This document shows, in pieces, positions 37,777-49,100 of a stretch of 64,000 bases of DNA; within the stretch, counting starts at the first letter, position 1; each line of letters opens with the position of its first letter. The notes under the pieces are model-generated. The model made no database searches. It saw only the letters and a list, made by a program, of their open reading frames with translations, and was not told where the DNA came from. The stretch is from Globodera rostochiensis (taxonomy: Eukaryota > Nematoda > Chromadorea > Rhabditida > Heteroderidae), in the NCBI GenBank assembly GCA_018350325.1, contig JAEVLN010000036.1, positions 8,103 through 72,102 on the forward strand, read 5' to 3'. The translations under genes and the position numbers were made by a program.

Positions 37777-38022
37777 CTAGCTGACAATGAATGAGGCGCA
37801 ACCGTCGTACATCGTCTTTTTGAGGCGAAGATTTTGAGATCGATCAACTAACTCATTAATGTAGCTGGGGTGGAGCGAAATAGACCTTCCTTGTGCCATT
37901 TCTGGCAATGTTAACCGGAGGGAGAGTTTATAACCATTTTTGGTGCTAAACGATCGATCGGTCCCTAGTGAAGGAAATGCTGAATTCAGGAACGCAAATT
38001 TTTGTGCCGTCTGGATTGTCAA
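37777..38022 (-). CDS. 81-codon ORF, unknown
   Basis: This minus-strand ORF reads FAFLNSAFPSLGTDRSFSTK through the duplicated fragment, then LPEMAQGRSISLHPSYINEL and VDRSQNLRLKKTMYDGCA. A related stretch (GATCGATCACTAACTCATTA) lies at about 35022-35090, where the frame is broken. The mix of polar residues looks protein-like. No known domain is recognised. Confidence 0.3.
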   Translation of the reverse strand: MTIQTAQKFAFLNSAFPSLGTDRSFSTKNGYKLSLRLTLPEMAQGRSISLHPSYINELVDRSQNLRLKKTMYDGCASFIVS

Positions 38023-38070
38023 TCAATTTGCATCGTATTTGACCATCAATTTAGTGAGACTTCAAAATTT
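37929..38070 (-). repeat. 143 base duplicated gene-like fragment, copy 2
   Basis: Second copy of 36122-36264, differing by about one base deletion in ATCAATTT(T)AG. The palindromic transposon lies between the two copies. Confidence 0.85.
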
Positions 38071-39028
38071 TAACCAAACATAAAAATATTTAAATGCAAG
38101 CAAAAAGAATTAACAAATATATTTAATATGATTAGTGGTACTTTGGGCATCAAAGAACACATTTGATTTGTCATCGCAAGAATGTCAGCGATCAAATTTT
38201 CTCCGAAATCGCTAAGATCTTCATGTTTAGAAACGCTGTCAATGAATTTTTCACTTTGCTATAATTCAACAAATGCTTAATGAATTTAAAAAGCAAAGAA
38301 ATTTTTAGTTTCAAGAATTGTTTCTTTGGCTGAAGGACGCCATTTTTTTTGCCGTAAGTTGTGTCATCGCCTTTGAGAAAGGAGGGCGGGCATGACGAAA
38401 GAAGGCAAAAGAAATTGGAAATGTCAAAAGAAGGAGAGAAGAAGCGATTTGATTGGAAACACACAAAAGGTCGGTGACTGTGCCCGTTGGCAGTGATCGA
38501 CTCAATTCATTCGCACCGTTGAATAATGGGCACACCGTTGAATAATGGGCATTAGAAAAATTCTCCAAATTGCCCGCTGGGTGTTGAAATGAATATTTTT
38601 CGTTTCGTAAATTTTAGATGTTTTGCATATGGAATTCATAATTTGTGTTCTTCTAATCGAAAAAATTTTATAAAAATTTAATAATTTCTATTTTTATCAA
38701 AGAAACGATTTTTATTCACTGTCCATATGAATCATGCCAAAAAAGTCTACCCAGTTTTTGTTCAATAATTGTGAAAAGATTCGACGTGCACAAATGAATA
38801 TAGTTCAAATATTTTTAAATTAAAATAAATTTGGTTCGCCTTTAATTTTCATAATATTTTAAATTGTCAAACAAAAAGAGTGAGTCTAATGAAAGGCGTC
38901 AAAATATTGTCAAAACTAAGAATTTTTCCTGCGCTAAAAAATTGCGCTTTTTACTCAAAAATTATTCGATCACTTTTTTATGATTGAATTATAACAACAA
39001 ATAAAATATTGTTTATAAAAAGATCAAA

Positions 39029-42012
39029 ATGAGCATAATTTACTTTTTGCTCGGGATCTTGATCACTTGCCCACCGTTGCTGCAACTTTCGGATGACCAA
39101 CACACACCGACAACTTCGTAAAGATTGAATCTCTTAAAGCTTATTTTTGAACAAAAATTTAGTCTACATCTAACCGGCGACAGCCAAACTCGGAATGTCG
39201 TCCCATTTAATGCATTACAGCAATGCATGCCACCGTATCCCGGGAACGATGATGCTTACGTGCTCGAATTCCGCCTGCCCCGAGACTCTCGACATTGTGA
39301 TGACGGGTATGAAAGATCAAATCAGAATTACCGGTATATTATTTTCTGGTCAATTTGAGCAAACTTTTTTAATCAATTAATTTGAATTTAGCATACTGAT
39401 CTGCTACCCGAGCACATTGAGCTCAAGCCATGTGTTGGTAATGTCGGGCCAAGTTTGGATCCCGATAACTGAGGTGGTCTTAAAAAAATTAAAATATTCT
39501 ATTTCATCTATTTGCAATAATAAAGTAGATTTTGCAGATGCAATGCAAATTTGTTTCTCAATTTTTTCAAAAATGGCAGGGTTTTGTGAGTTCACTTACT
39601 TAGAGGGTGGGGGATTATTAGATGTTGGGAGATTATTAGAGGTTGGGGGATTAAGCCTTTTACCAACAGGTCCAAGGGAATGCGACTTTGTTGGAGAATG
39701 CTGTCTACCACCAACCGGTAGTATTGTTACGAATTTTAATTTAATTTTAATTTCTAAAAGAAAAAACAACAACCAAATTACATCATCGTGCCTTTGGGCA
39801 ATAAAATACTGAACTATGGCGACATAATTGTTTTGACCGGCAACTTGAAAAACGGAACCAAAGAGTTCTTTGTTCACTTGAATAATAATTTTGCACAGTG
39901 CTCTAAAATTTGTGAGTGATTTAAAATATTAAATGTATTTAATAAATATCGGGTCAAGGGAAATCTCATAGAAAAGAATCGCTTGGGGATGAACCTTGCT
40001 GGATATTATTGAACAATAATAATGATATTTGAGTTTCTTTAAAGGGGACTCTTTGGCCACATTGATATTTAAACTGATGAAGACACCAAACACAATAATC
40101 ACTTGTGAGCATACTTTACACATGGTAAAATAAAATAATCAAAAAAACATTTTATTTATCCAAAATTTTTTCTTTTTATGAGGCGGCCGCAGGAGAAGAT
40201 GCGACTCTCGTAAAAAGCAACATCACCGATTTTAGCATTTGGCCATACGCTAAAATAAATTTTGAAATTTTGTTAGCTGACAATGGCTTCTACACTCGCC
40301 AGTACAACTCTGCTCCGTGGAGTCTGATCTGTCCATATTATACGTCAAAAAATAAAAATGCATCTGAATTGCCTCTTCCACCGTGGGCCATCGCTCACAT
40401 TATTGTTAGAGATAATGGATAATATGTTTATGCTAATTCTTTTTATCCATACAGACTGAAACCGATCATTTTGAAAATACTGACATTTTGGTGACGAACT
40501 CTTCAACGGGTCATTTGCTAATGTTTGAGAATGGCGAGGCAAAGAAAGTTCCTGTGAATCCTATCCATTACACGCAAATTGTCAAAAATAACAAAACATT
40601 TACCGTGTTGGTGAACATGACGGTGCAGGAGAATTTCGATGAGGACTCCGAGGTTCGCATAAACTTCTTCAACAAGGCGCTCGAATTTCACGAACTTTGT
40701 GAGCAATTATTTTATTTATTTTTACTATGTTATAGAGCCCGGACTTGAGGATCGGTTCAAGAATCTCGTAAATTTCATTAAATTTAGTCGATCGAGAGCG
40801 ACAAAAAAAAATCCGGTCCAAGATCGGGCTCTAATATTTATTGCCACCTCGGTAAAAGTTAGGGTCGGGATTTTTTGGGCATCAATCTTCGGGGTCGGGT
40901 CCTGCCAATTTTTGTCATCTTTGGGTTTGGGGTCAGGTTTTACCCCAAGTCAGGATTTCGGGCTCAGAGTTATAGGGCTAGGGTGACAACATTTTTATTT
41001 TAAATAAAAATTGGGAAATTAAATTAATTTAATAAAGATGGAACGACGGTAATGAGGTTGAAATTGACGTTGAAAAACCGAACTATGTCATTTAACAGCT
41101 TTGTGAGTTTTATATTTATTTTTATTAAACAGGCAAAAGATAATTTCTGGATTTAAAAAAATAAAATCAATTTTTTCCAGTTAAAAATCGTTTAAATAAA
41201 TTCGTCCTATGTCTAAAAAGTTGTCAAATTTATTTAACTCTAAATTTCACTTACTTTTTTTGGCTTTGAACATGCTCAAAATTATAATTTTTTAAATAGC
41301 TTAATTGTATTATTACTATCAGAACAAAGAATGGAAAGTGAATGTACAAGACAACAACTATACTTTTACGATGTTTGAAAAGTCGACTGACGAGAAGGAC
41401 AACAACACGGTAAATATGTATCATAGGGCCCACACTCAAAATCGAACGAAGTTGACTCCTCTCCGTCTGCAATGTAAGAATCCTAAAATTTTTTTGTTGG
41501 GGAACCATTCCCTGAAGAGTTACAGACCCGGGACTGTAGTGTCTTTGACTGGGGACTCAGTTATCCACTGATTAAAAAATGGGAAAACACTCTGCAGACC
41601 GAGAGGAATTGATATATGTTCGATTTTGAGTGGGGGCCCTATGATACATATTTTCCCAACAACACCACTGACTCTTCAAGCATACTACTACTGGTCTGAC
41701 CGCTACCGATCCGATCGAGCTAATCCCAATCAATCTTTCCTTCCAAATCCACGTGACCAAGAATGGATTTCGCGTGAAATTGAACAACAAACCCATGGAT
41801 GTTAATAAGAGAATGCTTAATTACCCGGCGAAAGAGCCCGTTCACGACATCCAATACATCACGGTAGAGCAGAATAGGGCTAAAAAATCTGTCAAATTAA
41901 AATTACATTTTATTTTTTGGCATAGGTCGAACACAATAACATCACTCTGGCTGATGGGACTGATGTGACTGTGATTTGCATGCCACAAGCGAACTGCGTC
42001 AATAAAAGATAG
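39029..42012 (+). CDS. Secreted multi-domain galectin-like protein, 12 exons
   Basis: Proposed exons: 39029-39117, 39163-39333, 39392-39473, 39538-39585, 39670-39717, 39761-39911, 40193-40404, 40455-40698, 41039-41103, 41323-41409, 41681-41863 and 41926-42012. They sum to 489 codons with every phase compatible. Most introns are 43-84 bases with GT-AG ends. It starts MSIIYFLLGILITCPP, a signal peptide. Galectin-type strands recur: VLVMSGQVWIP; LNYGDIIVLTGNLKNGTKEF then INFEILLADNGFYT and PPWAIAHI; and a last domain with FQIHVTKNGFRVKLNN, YPAKEPVHDIQYITVEHN and a tail TDVTVICMPQANCVNKR. Galectins bind beta-galactosides, but the usual HxNPR and WG.E residues are not clearly kept, so sugar binding is doubtful. 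Oddities: joining exon 6 to 7 creates TGA, and palindromic elements sit in introns 8 and 10. It may be a recent pseudogene or mis-modelled at that junction. Confidence 0.65.
39929..40123 (-). CDS. Small secreted-type ORF inside galectin intron 6, antisense
   Basis: The 64-codon ORF starts MCKVCSQVIIVFGVFISLNI followed by NVAKESP, an N-terminal hydrophobic stretch with a plausible signal-peptide cleavage after NVA. It then reads KYHYYCSIISSKVHPQAIL and so on. It lies wholly within intron 6 on the opposite strand. No family is recognised. It could be a nested small secreted protein, a first exon, or chance in a long intron. Confidence 0.3.
   Translation of the reverse strand: MCKVCSQVIIVFGVFISLNINVAKESPLKKLKYHYYCSIISSKVHPQAILFYEISLDPIFIKYI
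40733..40833. mobile_element. 101 base palindromic element in galectin intron 8
   Basis: It starts TAGAGCCCGGACTTG and ends in an imperfect complement, CAAGATCGGGCTCTA. The region after it to about 40985 is a GGGTCGGG-type low-complexity stretch, probably also element-derived. The TAGAG ends resemble hAT termini, but no 8 base flanking repeat is seen. Confidence 0.55.
41415..41650. mobile_element. 236 base palindromic MITE in galectin intron 10
   Basis: TATGTATCATAGGGCCC and its complement bound the element. The arms continue inward with ACTCAAAATCGAAC / GTTCGATTTTGAGT. Terminal TA fits a TA target duplication. It lies entirely between the donor at 41410 and the acceptor at 41680, so splicing would remove it. 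Confidence 0.75.
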
Positions 42013-42302
42013 AAACCAATTTATTAATAACGATTTTTGCAAATATTTGTTCAAAATTATTGCCGAGGATATAAAATTGGCTTTTCTTTTTCTTTAAAAT
42101 AATTACTCATTTGTCTGAGATTTTGCCTCACTTATAACTCATCACCTCCAAGGTTTTAAGCTTCTTGTATCATTTGAAAGCCTTAAGAGTAAATTTTAGG
42201 GTTCGGGGTGTTAACCTTTGGCTAATAGTCAAAAAAATCGAGAAATACATTCTCCTAAATGATTATTTAACAGAATATGTCAAAATCAATATTTTTCCAT
42301 AT

Positions 42303-43360
42303 ACCGTATCCCTGTAATAGAGCCCCATGCTCTAATAGAGCCGCCCTTTTTAAGGGGCTTGAAAAATAGAGTCCCCCCCCCCCAAAATGTTTGAAATTTT
42401 TTGCAACAAAATTGGCCAAAACGTTTGTATTTTTTTAAATTGTGAAAATAACTTTTTGCCATTAAATTCTCATAGTTTTTCTCTATTTTTAGGCTCCAAG
42501 TTTATAAGGATTGACCAACTTTAAGCAGAGATATAAATTTAAAAAAATTCATAACTTTTAATTGCAAATCCCAACAAAATTTCTAAAATCTTTGGCGCCA
42601 ATCCCCCCCCCCCCTCACTTAGAAAAATCGCTTATCAAGTTTGCTCAAGGCAAAACTTGGTCACAACAAGATTTACCCCGACCCCGAAAAATTTGGTCGC
42701 CCCCGACCCCGACATGGCCAACCCCGACCCCGACTTTTCCGACCCCGAGGGGTCGGGGTTGAACCCTATTACTTACCAATTACGCACACCAACAAAATCA
42801 CCCCCCCTCCTTTTTCTGCAATTATTACATCATTTTTCAGTGCTTCCATATCTATATGGCAGCCATATTTTGGAGTCCGTGCTAATTTTTTGCCATACTC
42901 CGGAATCCGGAACCCGAAAAATATTAAAATCACAACGATTTGAAATTTTCTAATTTGTTTTTTGATCATTTTTTCGACCTTCCGCGATACAGTTTTTGGT
43001 CCATTTTACTGCTTTTTAGACCCTTTTCTTAAGATTTCATCAAAAATTCAAAATTTTCTCGGCAGCGCCTATCGGCACCGCCGATCCACCTGCCAAACTG
43101 ATCCAAAGACTATTAAAAATCGTGCCAATTTTTGTAAATTTCAGGATTTTCTTTAAAAGTCCGGGGCCCGGAATTCCTTACCCAAAAATGAAATCCGGTT
43201 ACATCCCTGCTGGGGGCACATTCGACAGCAATCACATGAAGGGGGGGGGCTTTTGAACGGGGGCCGGCACTCCAACCGATCGCTCACTTCTTCCCCTTCC
43301 ATTTCGCGATTTTTAGTCCATATTGGTAGGTATGTCACTCTCTTTTTCAATTTTTAAACA
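42303..43360. repeat. Mosaic of transposon-derived fragments
   Basis: It starts with a TACCGTATCCC...AATAGAGCC piece related to 7070, then C-runs, a CCCCGACCCCGAC simple repeat at about 42675-42760 and GC palindrome copy 2 at 43060. Overlapping ORFs in all frames across the CCCCGAC repeat are composition artefacts. Confidence 0.5.
43060..43083 (+). repeat. GC palindrome family, copy 2
   Basis: Core CAGCGCCTATCGGCACC with CGG/CCG outer bases, preceded by TTCAAAATTTTCTC as in the copy at 61979. Confidence 0.7.
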
Positions 43361-43384
43361 ACATACTACCTAAATTGAGTAGAC

Positions 43385-43627
43385 ATGGCGAAAAAACAGC
43401 TCGAAAAAAAGGTGGGAAATATGGACAAATATTTGAAGAGTTATTTTATGTCGAGTTGGACGGGACTGGGAGTTTTTTTTTGGAAAACCGCCGAAATCGG
43501 GGACAAAAAAACTGCCGGATCGGGATTAATGAAAAAAATAAAGAAAAATAATGGTAAAAAAGCGGGACCATATAAGGGAGTTTTGAAAAAACCAAAAAAC
43601 CATGGCCAAATTTCAGTTTCAAAATAA
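43385..43627 (+). CDS. Lysine-rich 80-codon ORF, unknown
   Basis: It starts ATG GCG (MAKKQLEKKVGNMDKYLKSY) and is Lys-rich throughout. It lies upstream of the SPRY pseudogene, but no splice link to it could be shown. Coding is uncertain. Confidence 0.2.
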   Translation: MAKKQLEKKVGNMDKYLKSYFMSSWTGLGVFFWKTAEIGDKKTAGSGLMKKIKKNNGKKAGPYKGVLKKPKNHGQISVSK

Positions 43628-43690
43628 AAAACAAGAGTTATCTATTTTAAAGCTCCAATAAAAAAAGCTTTCAGTACAGTACCGGCGTAC

Positions 43691-44510
43691 CTGAACATTT
43701 CATGCAAAGATGGAGCAGTATCAGAAAGAACAGCAACTGAACATCCATGCAAAGATGGAGCAGTATCAGAAAGACAGCAACTGAGCATCGACGCGTTGAT
43801 TAAAGCACAAAACGGAAATGGTAAATAAATTGTGCACTTGTTGTTTAAATGCTTTCATATAAAAAATGGTCTCATGCACAGTTTGAGTTATTAATTTTTT
43901 GAAAAAAAATGATTATTTGACTAAAAAGGTTTATTTAAAGTTTATAAAAATGTTCGAATTTCCTTTGCTTTTCAGGGTATCGCTCTGTGCTCCCTGAACG
44001 GCCAATCCCGAAAGGAAATAGCGGCATCTTCTTTTACGAAGTCACTTACACCCCTAATTCTGGGACTTTTAGGAACTAGTTAGGCCATCTTTAGTGCCTA
44101 TTTGTAATTTTTAAGGAACTATTGAACTAATTGTATTTTGGGGGCTTTTAGGAACTAAAAATCCTAGCCTTATTGATGAGCTTCGAAATGCTTTAGAAAA
44201 AGAATTTCCTAGTTACAAATTAATATATTTAGCGGTATTTACATTGGACTAGCGACAAAACAAAGGCCATTGGGCAAATGGGTTGGATTTTACAACGGCA
44301 CTTACGCATATGACGCCTGGGGCAAATTTTGGGCACATGCGAACGCCATCGATGAAAAGCACGTCACCTTTCTCAATTTTGGGACGCTGACAACAACAGT
44401 TGACCGACACACGAAAAATGTGGTAAAGTGTCTCAAAAAAATACAAAATTTCGTTGACACAATTTCTCTTTACAAAATTTCGAAGAATTTTCTCTTTCGA
44501 TTTTCGTAAG
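43691..44510 (+). pseudogene. SPRY-domain gene relic, SPRYSEC/RBP-like
   Basis: A Gln/Glu-rich coiled-coil segment is built of 45 base in-frame repeats (MEQYQKEQQLNIHAK). The second repeat lacks one A and is frameshifted. The restored frame runs SIDALIKAQNGN to a donor at 43821 and, after a 155 base intron, YRSVLPERPIPKGNSGIFFY and EVTYTPNSG, the start of SPRY. About 175 bases of foreign sequence containing stops then interrupt the domain. It resumes at about 44240 with IYIGLATKQRPLGKWVGFYN and AYDAWGKFWAHA, then decays (HTKNV) to a stop near 44509. SPRY domains are protein-binding folds; in cyst nematodes a large secreted SPRY family acts in the host. The C-terminal half, frame and signal peptide are missing, so this copy looks dead. 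Confidence 0.75.
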
Positions 44511-44565
44511 AAAACCGAAAGAAAAACCTCGATATTATCGAAATCAAAGGTTTCGACCCACTCCT

Positions 44566-44585
44566 GGTGCCGAAGGCGCCGCCGG
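44566..44585 (-). repeat. GC palindrome family, copy 3
   Basis: Shortened core GGTGCCGAAGGCGCCGCCGG followed by TCTTGACTCAAATTGTTAAG, matching the flank of the copy at 60950. Confidence 0.6.
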
Positions 44586-44719
44586 CAAATTCTTGACTCA
44601 AATTGTTAAGAAAACTGGCCCAAAAATTACATATTTTGTAAAGCAAGATTTTGTTTGAATATTTTTTGTAAACTTTTATAGAGCGAAAGTGCGCGATGTT
44701 CAAAATATTTGTTAAAAAA

Positions 44720-46030
44720 GATTAGAGAGAACGCCACAAACATTTAAAAATAGAACAACTTAAACAATTTATGAAACTTTATAAAAATAAAATAAAAGTT
44801 CAATTTCATTTTAGAAATTAATAACAAGTTACAAATTTGTATTGCGCCGAATATTATCTCTAATTTTTATGAAAACACATTGCCTGACGCCGCCGCATCG
44901 TTGCCAACAACCACGATTTCGTTGCTACAAAAATGAAATATTAAAAGTAACCGCACCATTTAGATGAAAAAAAGAGCGAGACACATAATGAGAAGAAGGA
45001 CTTAACTTATAAAATCAAGAACTAGCATATTAATATTGCAATATCCAATTAAAATATTCAATGTTCAAAAATTGAAAATGTCCTATAGAATAATTACCCA
45101 AATAATGTTATACACATTTATTTTGCCTTATCTACAAATTTCTATCAGACAGAAGTATTGTAGTTGTTTTTGTGTATAATTACTTTAATCCAAAATTTGT
45201 TTTACTTTTTTATCGTTAAAAATTGTTTTAATTATTTATGTTTTCAAATATACAATTATTGATAAATTATTTGTAAATTTGTTTTTTTTTAAGTAATTTT
45301 TTTTTATCAAAACGCAACTGACGATCGGAATGGTAATGCGCCTTTAAAGCATTATTTTTTTATATATTATATTTACAGACCAACAAATAAACTCACCCTT
45401 ACATTTTTGTTTGTTTAATTGGTTAAAAAAATATTTGAATTATTTTTAAAATGGACTTATTTTATAGTTTGTTAACGTATTTATTTAATTTATAAGTTTA
45501 TTAAAGAAAATTATTTATTTTTAGATTGAACAAGTTAATCATTTCTTTAATTATTGAATAATCTAACCGTTGAAATTTTGCATCGTCCTTAGATTTTTAA
45601 AAAAAATTAATTTAAATATAGCAGTACTCCACGAATATTTGGTTAATAAAACTTTTTTACGCTTTATTTTATAAACATGCAAAATGAAATAATTCGATTA
45701 CTTTTTTTAATGTCATCAGTAGTATTTGCACGCGCATTTCAATTAAGTATTAATTCATGATGATTTTTTTTAAATATGAAACCACGGCTGTGTTGTGCTT
45801 TTCCAGCCCACAATTTTGTCAACATTTATTAAAATATTTCTTTAATATTTAATATTATTCATTTTCGGCAATTTGTCAATTGAATTAGAAATATGATTAT
45901 TCTATTAAATTTTATTTATCTCATTCTTATTTTATTTATATTTTGGTTTTATTTATCTTTTCAAGAATTTAATTTATGGGAGAAATTCATTCATTTATAC
46001 TTTTTTATGTTTCACAATTATATGTCCGGG
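44720..46030. other. T-rich DNA, nothing recognised
   Basis: AT-rich sequence with homopolymer runs. A hydrophobic 60-codon ORF at 45893 looks like an AT-bias artefact (mostly Ile, Leu, Phe). Confidence 0.35.
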
Positions 46031-46040
46031 TCTCTGATCA

Positions 46041-46181
46041 ATGGCCGATCACCAGACAGAATCGATCTGTGCTGATGCTACCTCCAATGGCCGCCGACTC
46101 TTCAAGCGTATCAATTACGGAACTCCGAACGGCCGTTGGCAAAGCCCAGGATATCTAAATGCGAGAAAAATAATTCTTTAA
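46041..46181 (+). CDS. 46-residue ORF, gene-like fragment, unknown
   Basis: ATG to TAA with GC-richer codons, in T-rich surroundings. It begins MADHQTESICADATSNGRRL and continues FKRINYGTPNGRW and QSPGYLNARK. The balanced composition contrasts with the hydrophobic frames upstream. No splice partner or family is recognised. It is either a small gene or a captured exon. Confidence 0.3.
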   Translation: MADHQTESICADATSNGRRLFKRINYGTPNGRWQSPGYLNARKIIL

Positions 46182-49100
46182 AATTTAATCATTGAAAATA
46201 GATTCTTTCATTGTTTTAAAAATACTCTCAAAAAGTATGGGGAGCAAAACAAACTTTTGCTTATATATAATTTCGGAAAACCTGTAATGCTCTTCTGATT
46301 ACCAGGGATTTTCGGGTCGTTGAATCCGAAAAGCAATTGTCGGTGTTTGCCCCTGGTGTTGCTAAAGATTGACTTTTTTCAAATTGGCCACCCCCCCCCC
46401 CCGAAAAAATTCCTGGGTACGCCCTTGGTGCTGATCACGAAGCAATATTTTATTCATCTCAACAACTTCATAACAAATTGAGTAAAAAAATTCAAATTTT
46501 CTCAGGGCGGCTATAGTCTGAATATGTTATGATTAGGGATCGGACCGATATGCACCAAAAATCGCCAAATATGCGCATATATATGCAACCAAAAAAGGGC
46601 TAAATATGCCAAAAACGCCACACGAAAAAAAGCCGAAATATGTACCGAAAAATGGCGTTTTGAGTGCACTAATTTTCTTAATACTTAATTTTTTCTTTTT
46701 TTAACATTTAATTAAGTAGATTTAAAGCCTTTTCACATATTATTTTAATATTTTTCGAAAGTTGAAATTTTGAAAAAATTCAAGATTTTTAAGCGCCAGG
46801 CCAACTCATCACCACCCAGGCTTTATCTGCAATTATATGTATAAGCTTTGGATCGCTTATGCTTAAAAGAAATACCGCAGCTAATATTTAGGTTTTTTGT
46901 AAAATTTGCGTTTTCTTATTTTGTTGGTTAGTTTTAGTTTTGGAGTTTATTATTTAATAAAGATATATTTCTTTACATTAATTAATAGGTATTTGGATTG
47001 CTATTATTTTATTGTCATTGACAATTTCATACGCTGCATCCATTATATAACATTTTGTGATTACTTTCTGTCTCCAAGAAATTAAATTTTTAAAATTTGC
47101 CATTTTTAAAAATTCACTTGTTATTTGCTTAGGCTTAATAGAATAGGTTGTAATAATTGAATCAAATATTTTGAAATTTAAACCGTTTTCAATTTTGGAA
47201 TTGAAGTCTTATGGTATTTCCTGACTATCCCAATTACCAACTATGGTTCCATGTTTAAAGATTTTAACTAATTAAAAAAGATGAAAAAAAAGAATAAAGA
47301 ATAAATTTCAACGTTGTTCAAAAGCAATAATTTATTTTTATAATTGGATGCTAGTTAATTATTAAAAAATATTAATTTGCGAGTAAAAGAGTTTTTATTT
47401 GTTAATTAAAATTAGTAACTTTCGGGGTTTACGTTTCAAAAAAAGCATTTGTGGTTTATTACAATGATTCGCATTAACTATTTTGAGTTATAATTATAAT
47501 TACATCAATTTTAAATTAAACTAGGGTTTAGCTAAAGCAATTTAATTAATTTTATGCAAATACTTCTTCTGATCGCATCCATGACCGTCCGACATTTATA
47601 TCGTTAGTTTATGAATATTTTATGCAACATGACTATTAATAGCATTACATAAAATGTTATAACATAATTTCTGTTATTTTATGCGAGCATTCAGAATCAA
47701 TTCGTTGAATTTTCAGTTATGAGTTTATTTATTGTTGTTGATAATTTTGCAAAAATATTTAAAACGGAGAATCCACAGCTTTTTGATCGTGAATTACACA
47801 ATCTTGCTGGTTACGCCAATAAATGTTAGGCGAAATGAATATCACAATGTTCACCAAAACAATTTATGTAATTAAATGTTATGTTTTATAAATGCGTCAG
47901 TGACCATGATTTGTGTTATATTAATTGTACAAGCAATGAATTATAGTTGATTAAATTAAGGTTCACTATTAATAAATTCTTTTGAAATAGAAAATAATTT
48001 ATTATTTTAAATTTTTAATTGTATTTCATGAATTTGAAACGTTTTTTTTGTTTATTTAATTTATTTTTTAAAATCTATAAACAATTATTGCATTATTATA
48101 GCTATTCATATAATCTGTTTATTTAATTTGGGTGATTGCAGACTATACTATCTTATTCATTTGTATATGAACTCATTTCCGGACCGCGAATCTCGGCATG
48201 ACAATTTTGGCGCTTTAAAGCGATCGGCCATATGGTTTGCCAATGCCTTTCAAGTTTTGTTGGCTCTTTATATTTTATGGTAATTTTATCCTAACAATTG
48301 ATCTTACGTTAGTCAATTTGTTTCAAAATATTAATTTAAATAAATTCCTTTGACATAAGTCATGAGCTGTGTTTACTCCCCTCGCCGGTTACACTTTCTG
48401 TAGCATAATTAATTCTTAGTGTGTGCAATTATCTTTTGAAATATTTATAGTGAATATAAATTGGTGCACAAAGTAGTTATTGTTATTTAATAACTAGACT
48501 CTGCGGTCGAACTCGGGTGAATCCAAGTAATGACTGTTGTTTGCTTAAAGCCAGCAAAGAGCGTTCATAGAATAATAAATTATGTTAGTTTACAATTTAT
48601 TTATTCTTCAATATTCTTCTATTTTTTTTTAAGTAGAAGCATTAAATCGACCAAGAATGATGTTTAAATGCATCTGCCCACTTTAATTTTGTAGCTTTTG
48701 TTTAAAAATTTGAATAATAAGTATTAACTGAGCCAGCTTCATTTGATTTAAAATTTTTTAAACTTTTGAATTATTTTTCTGATTTATATTTGGTCATTCA
48801 TTTTTTAGTATTTTATTTTCAAACGCCATCACCGTAGTTATTTTAAGCTTAATAAATAACGATTATATATTAAAGAAAATTTTAAAACCAAAACTCAGCC
48901 TATTTCTTTTTGGTTCTCGCCATTATTTGAATAAATTAGTCGAACTAAGTTCGTGCTTTAATATTTGTTTCTACTTTATTAATATTACGTTCTGTATTAC
49001 TGAATTTATTACCGTATTTATCTTTTATTTTTAGGCAACTAACCAATTTTGACTATCTCCGGTTGTTTTTTAAGATCAACGTCGTAGAGTCCAGAGTTTT

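Noticed and set aside
38192..38568. Overlapping minus-strand ORFs near GTTGAATAATGGGCACACC
   Set aside because: They include a small direct repeat and no recognisable protein; composition alone explains the open frames.
42562..42969. Overlapping ORFs in several frames
   Set aside because: They cross a CCCCGAC simple repeat and transposon debris; no frame has a recognisable domain.
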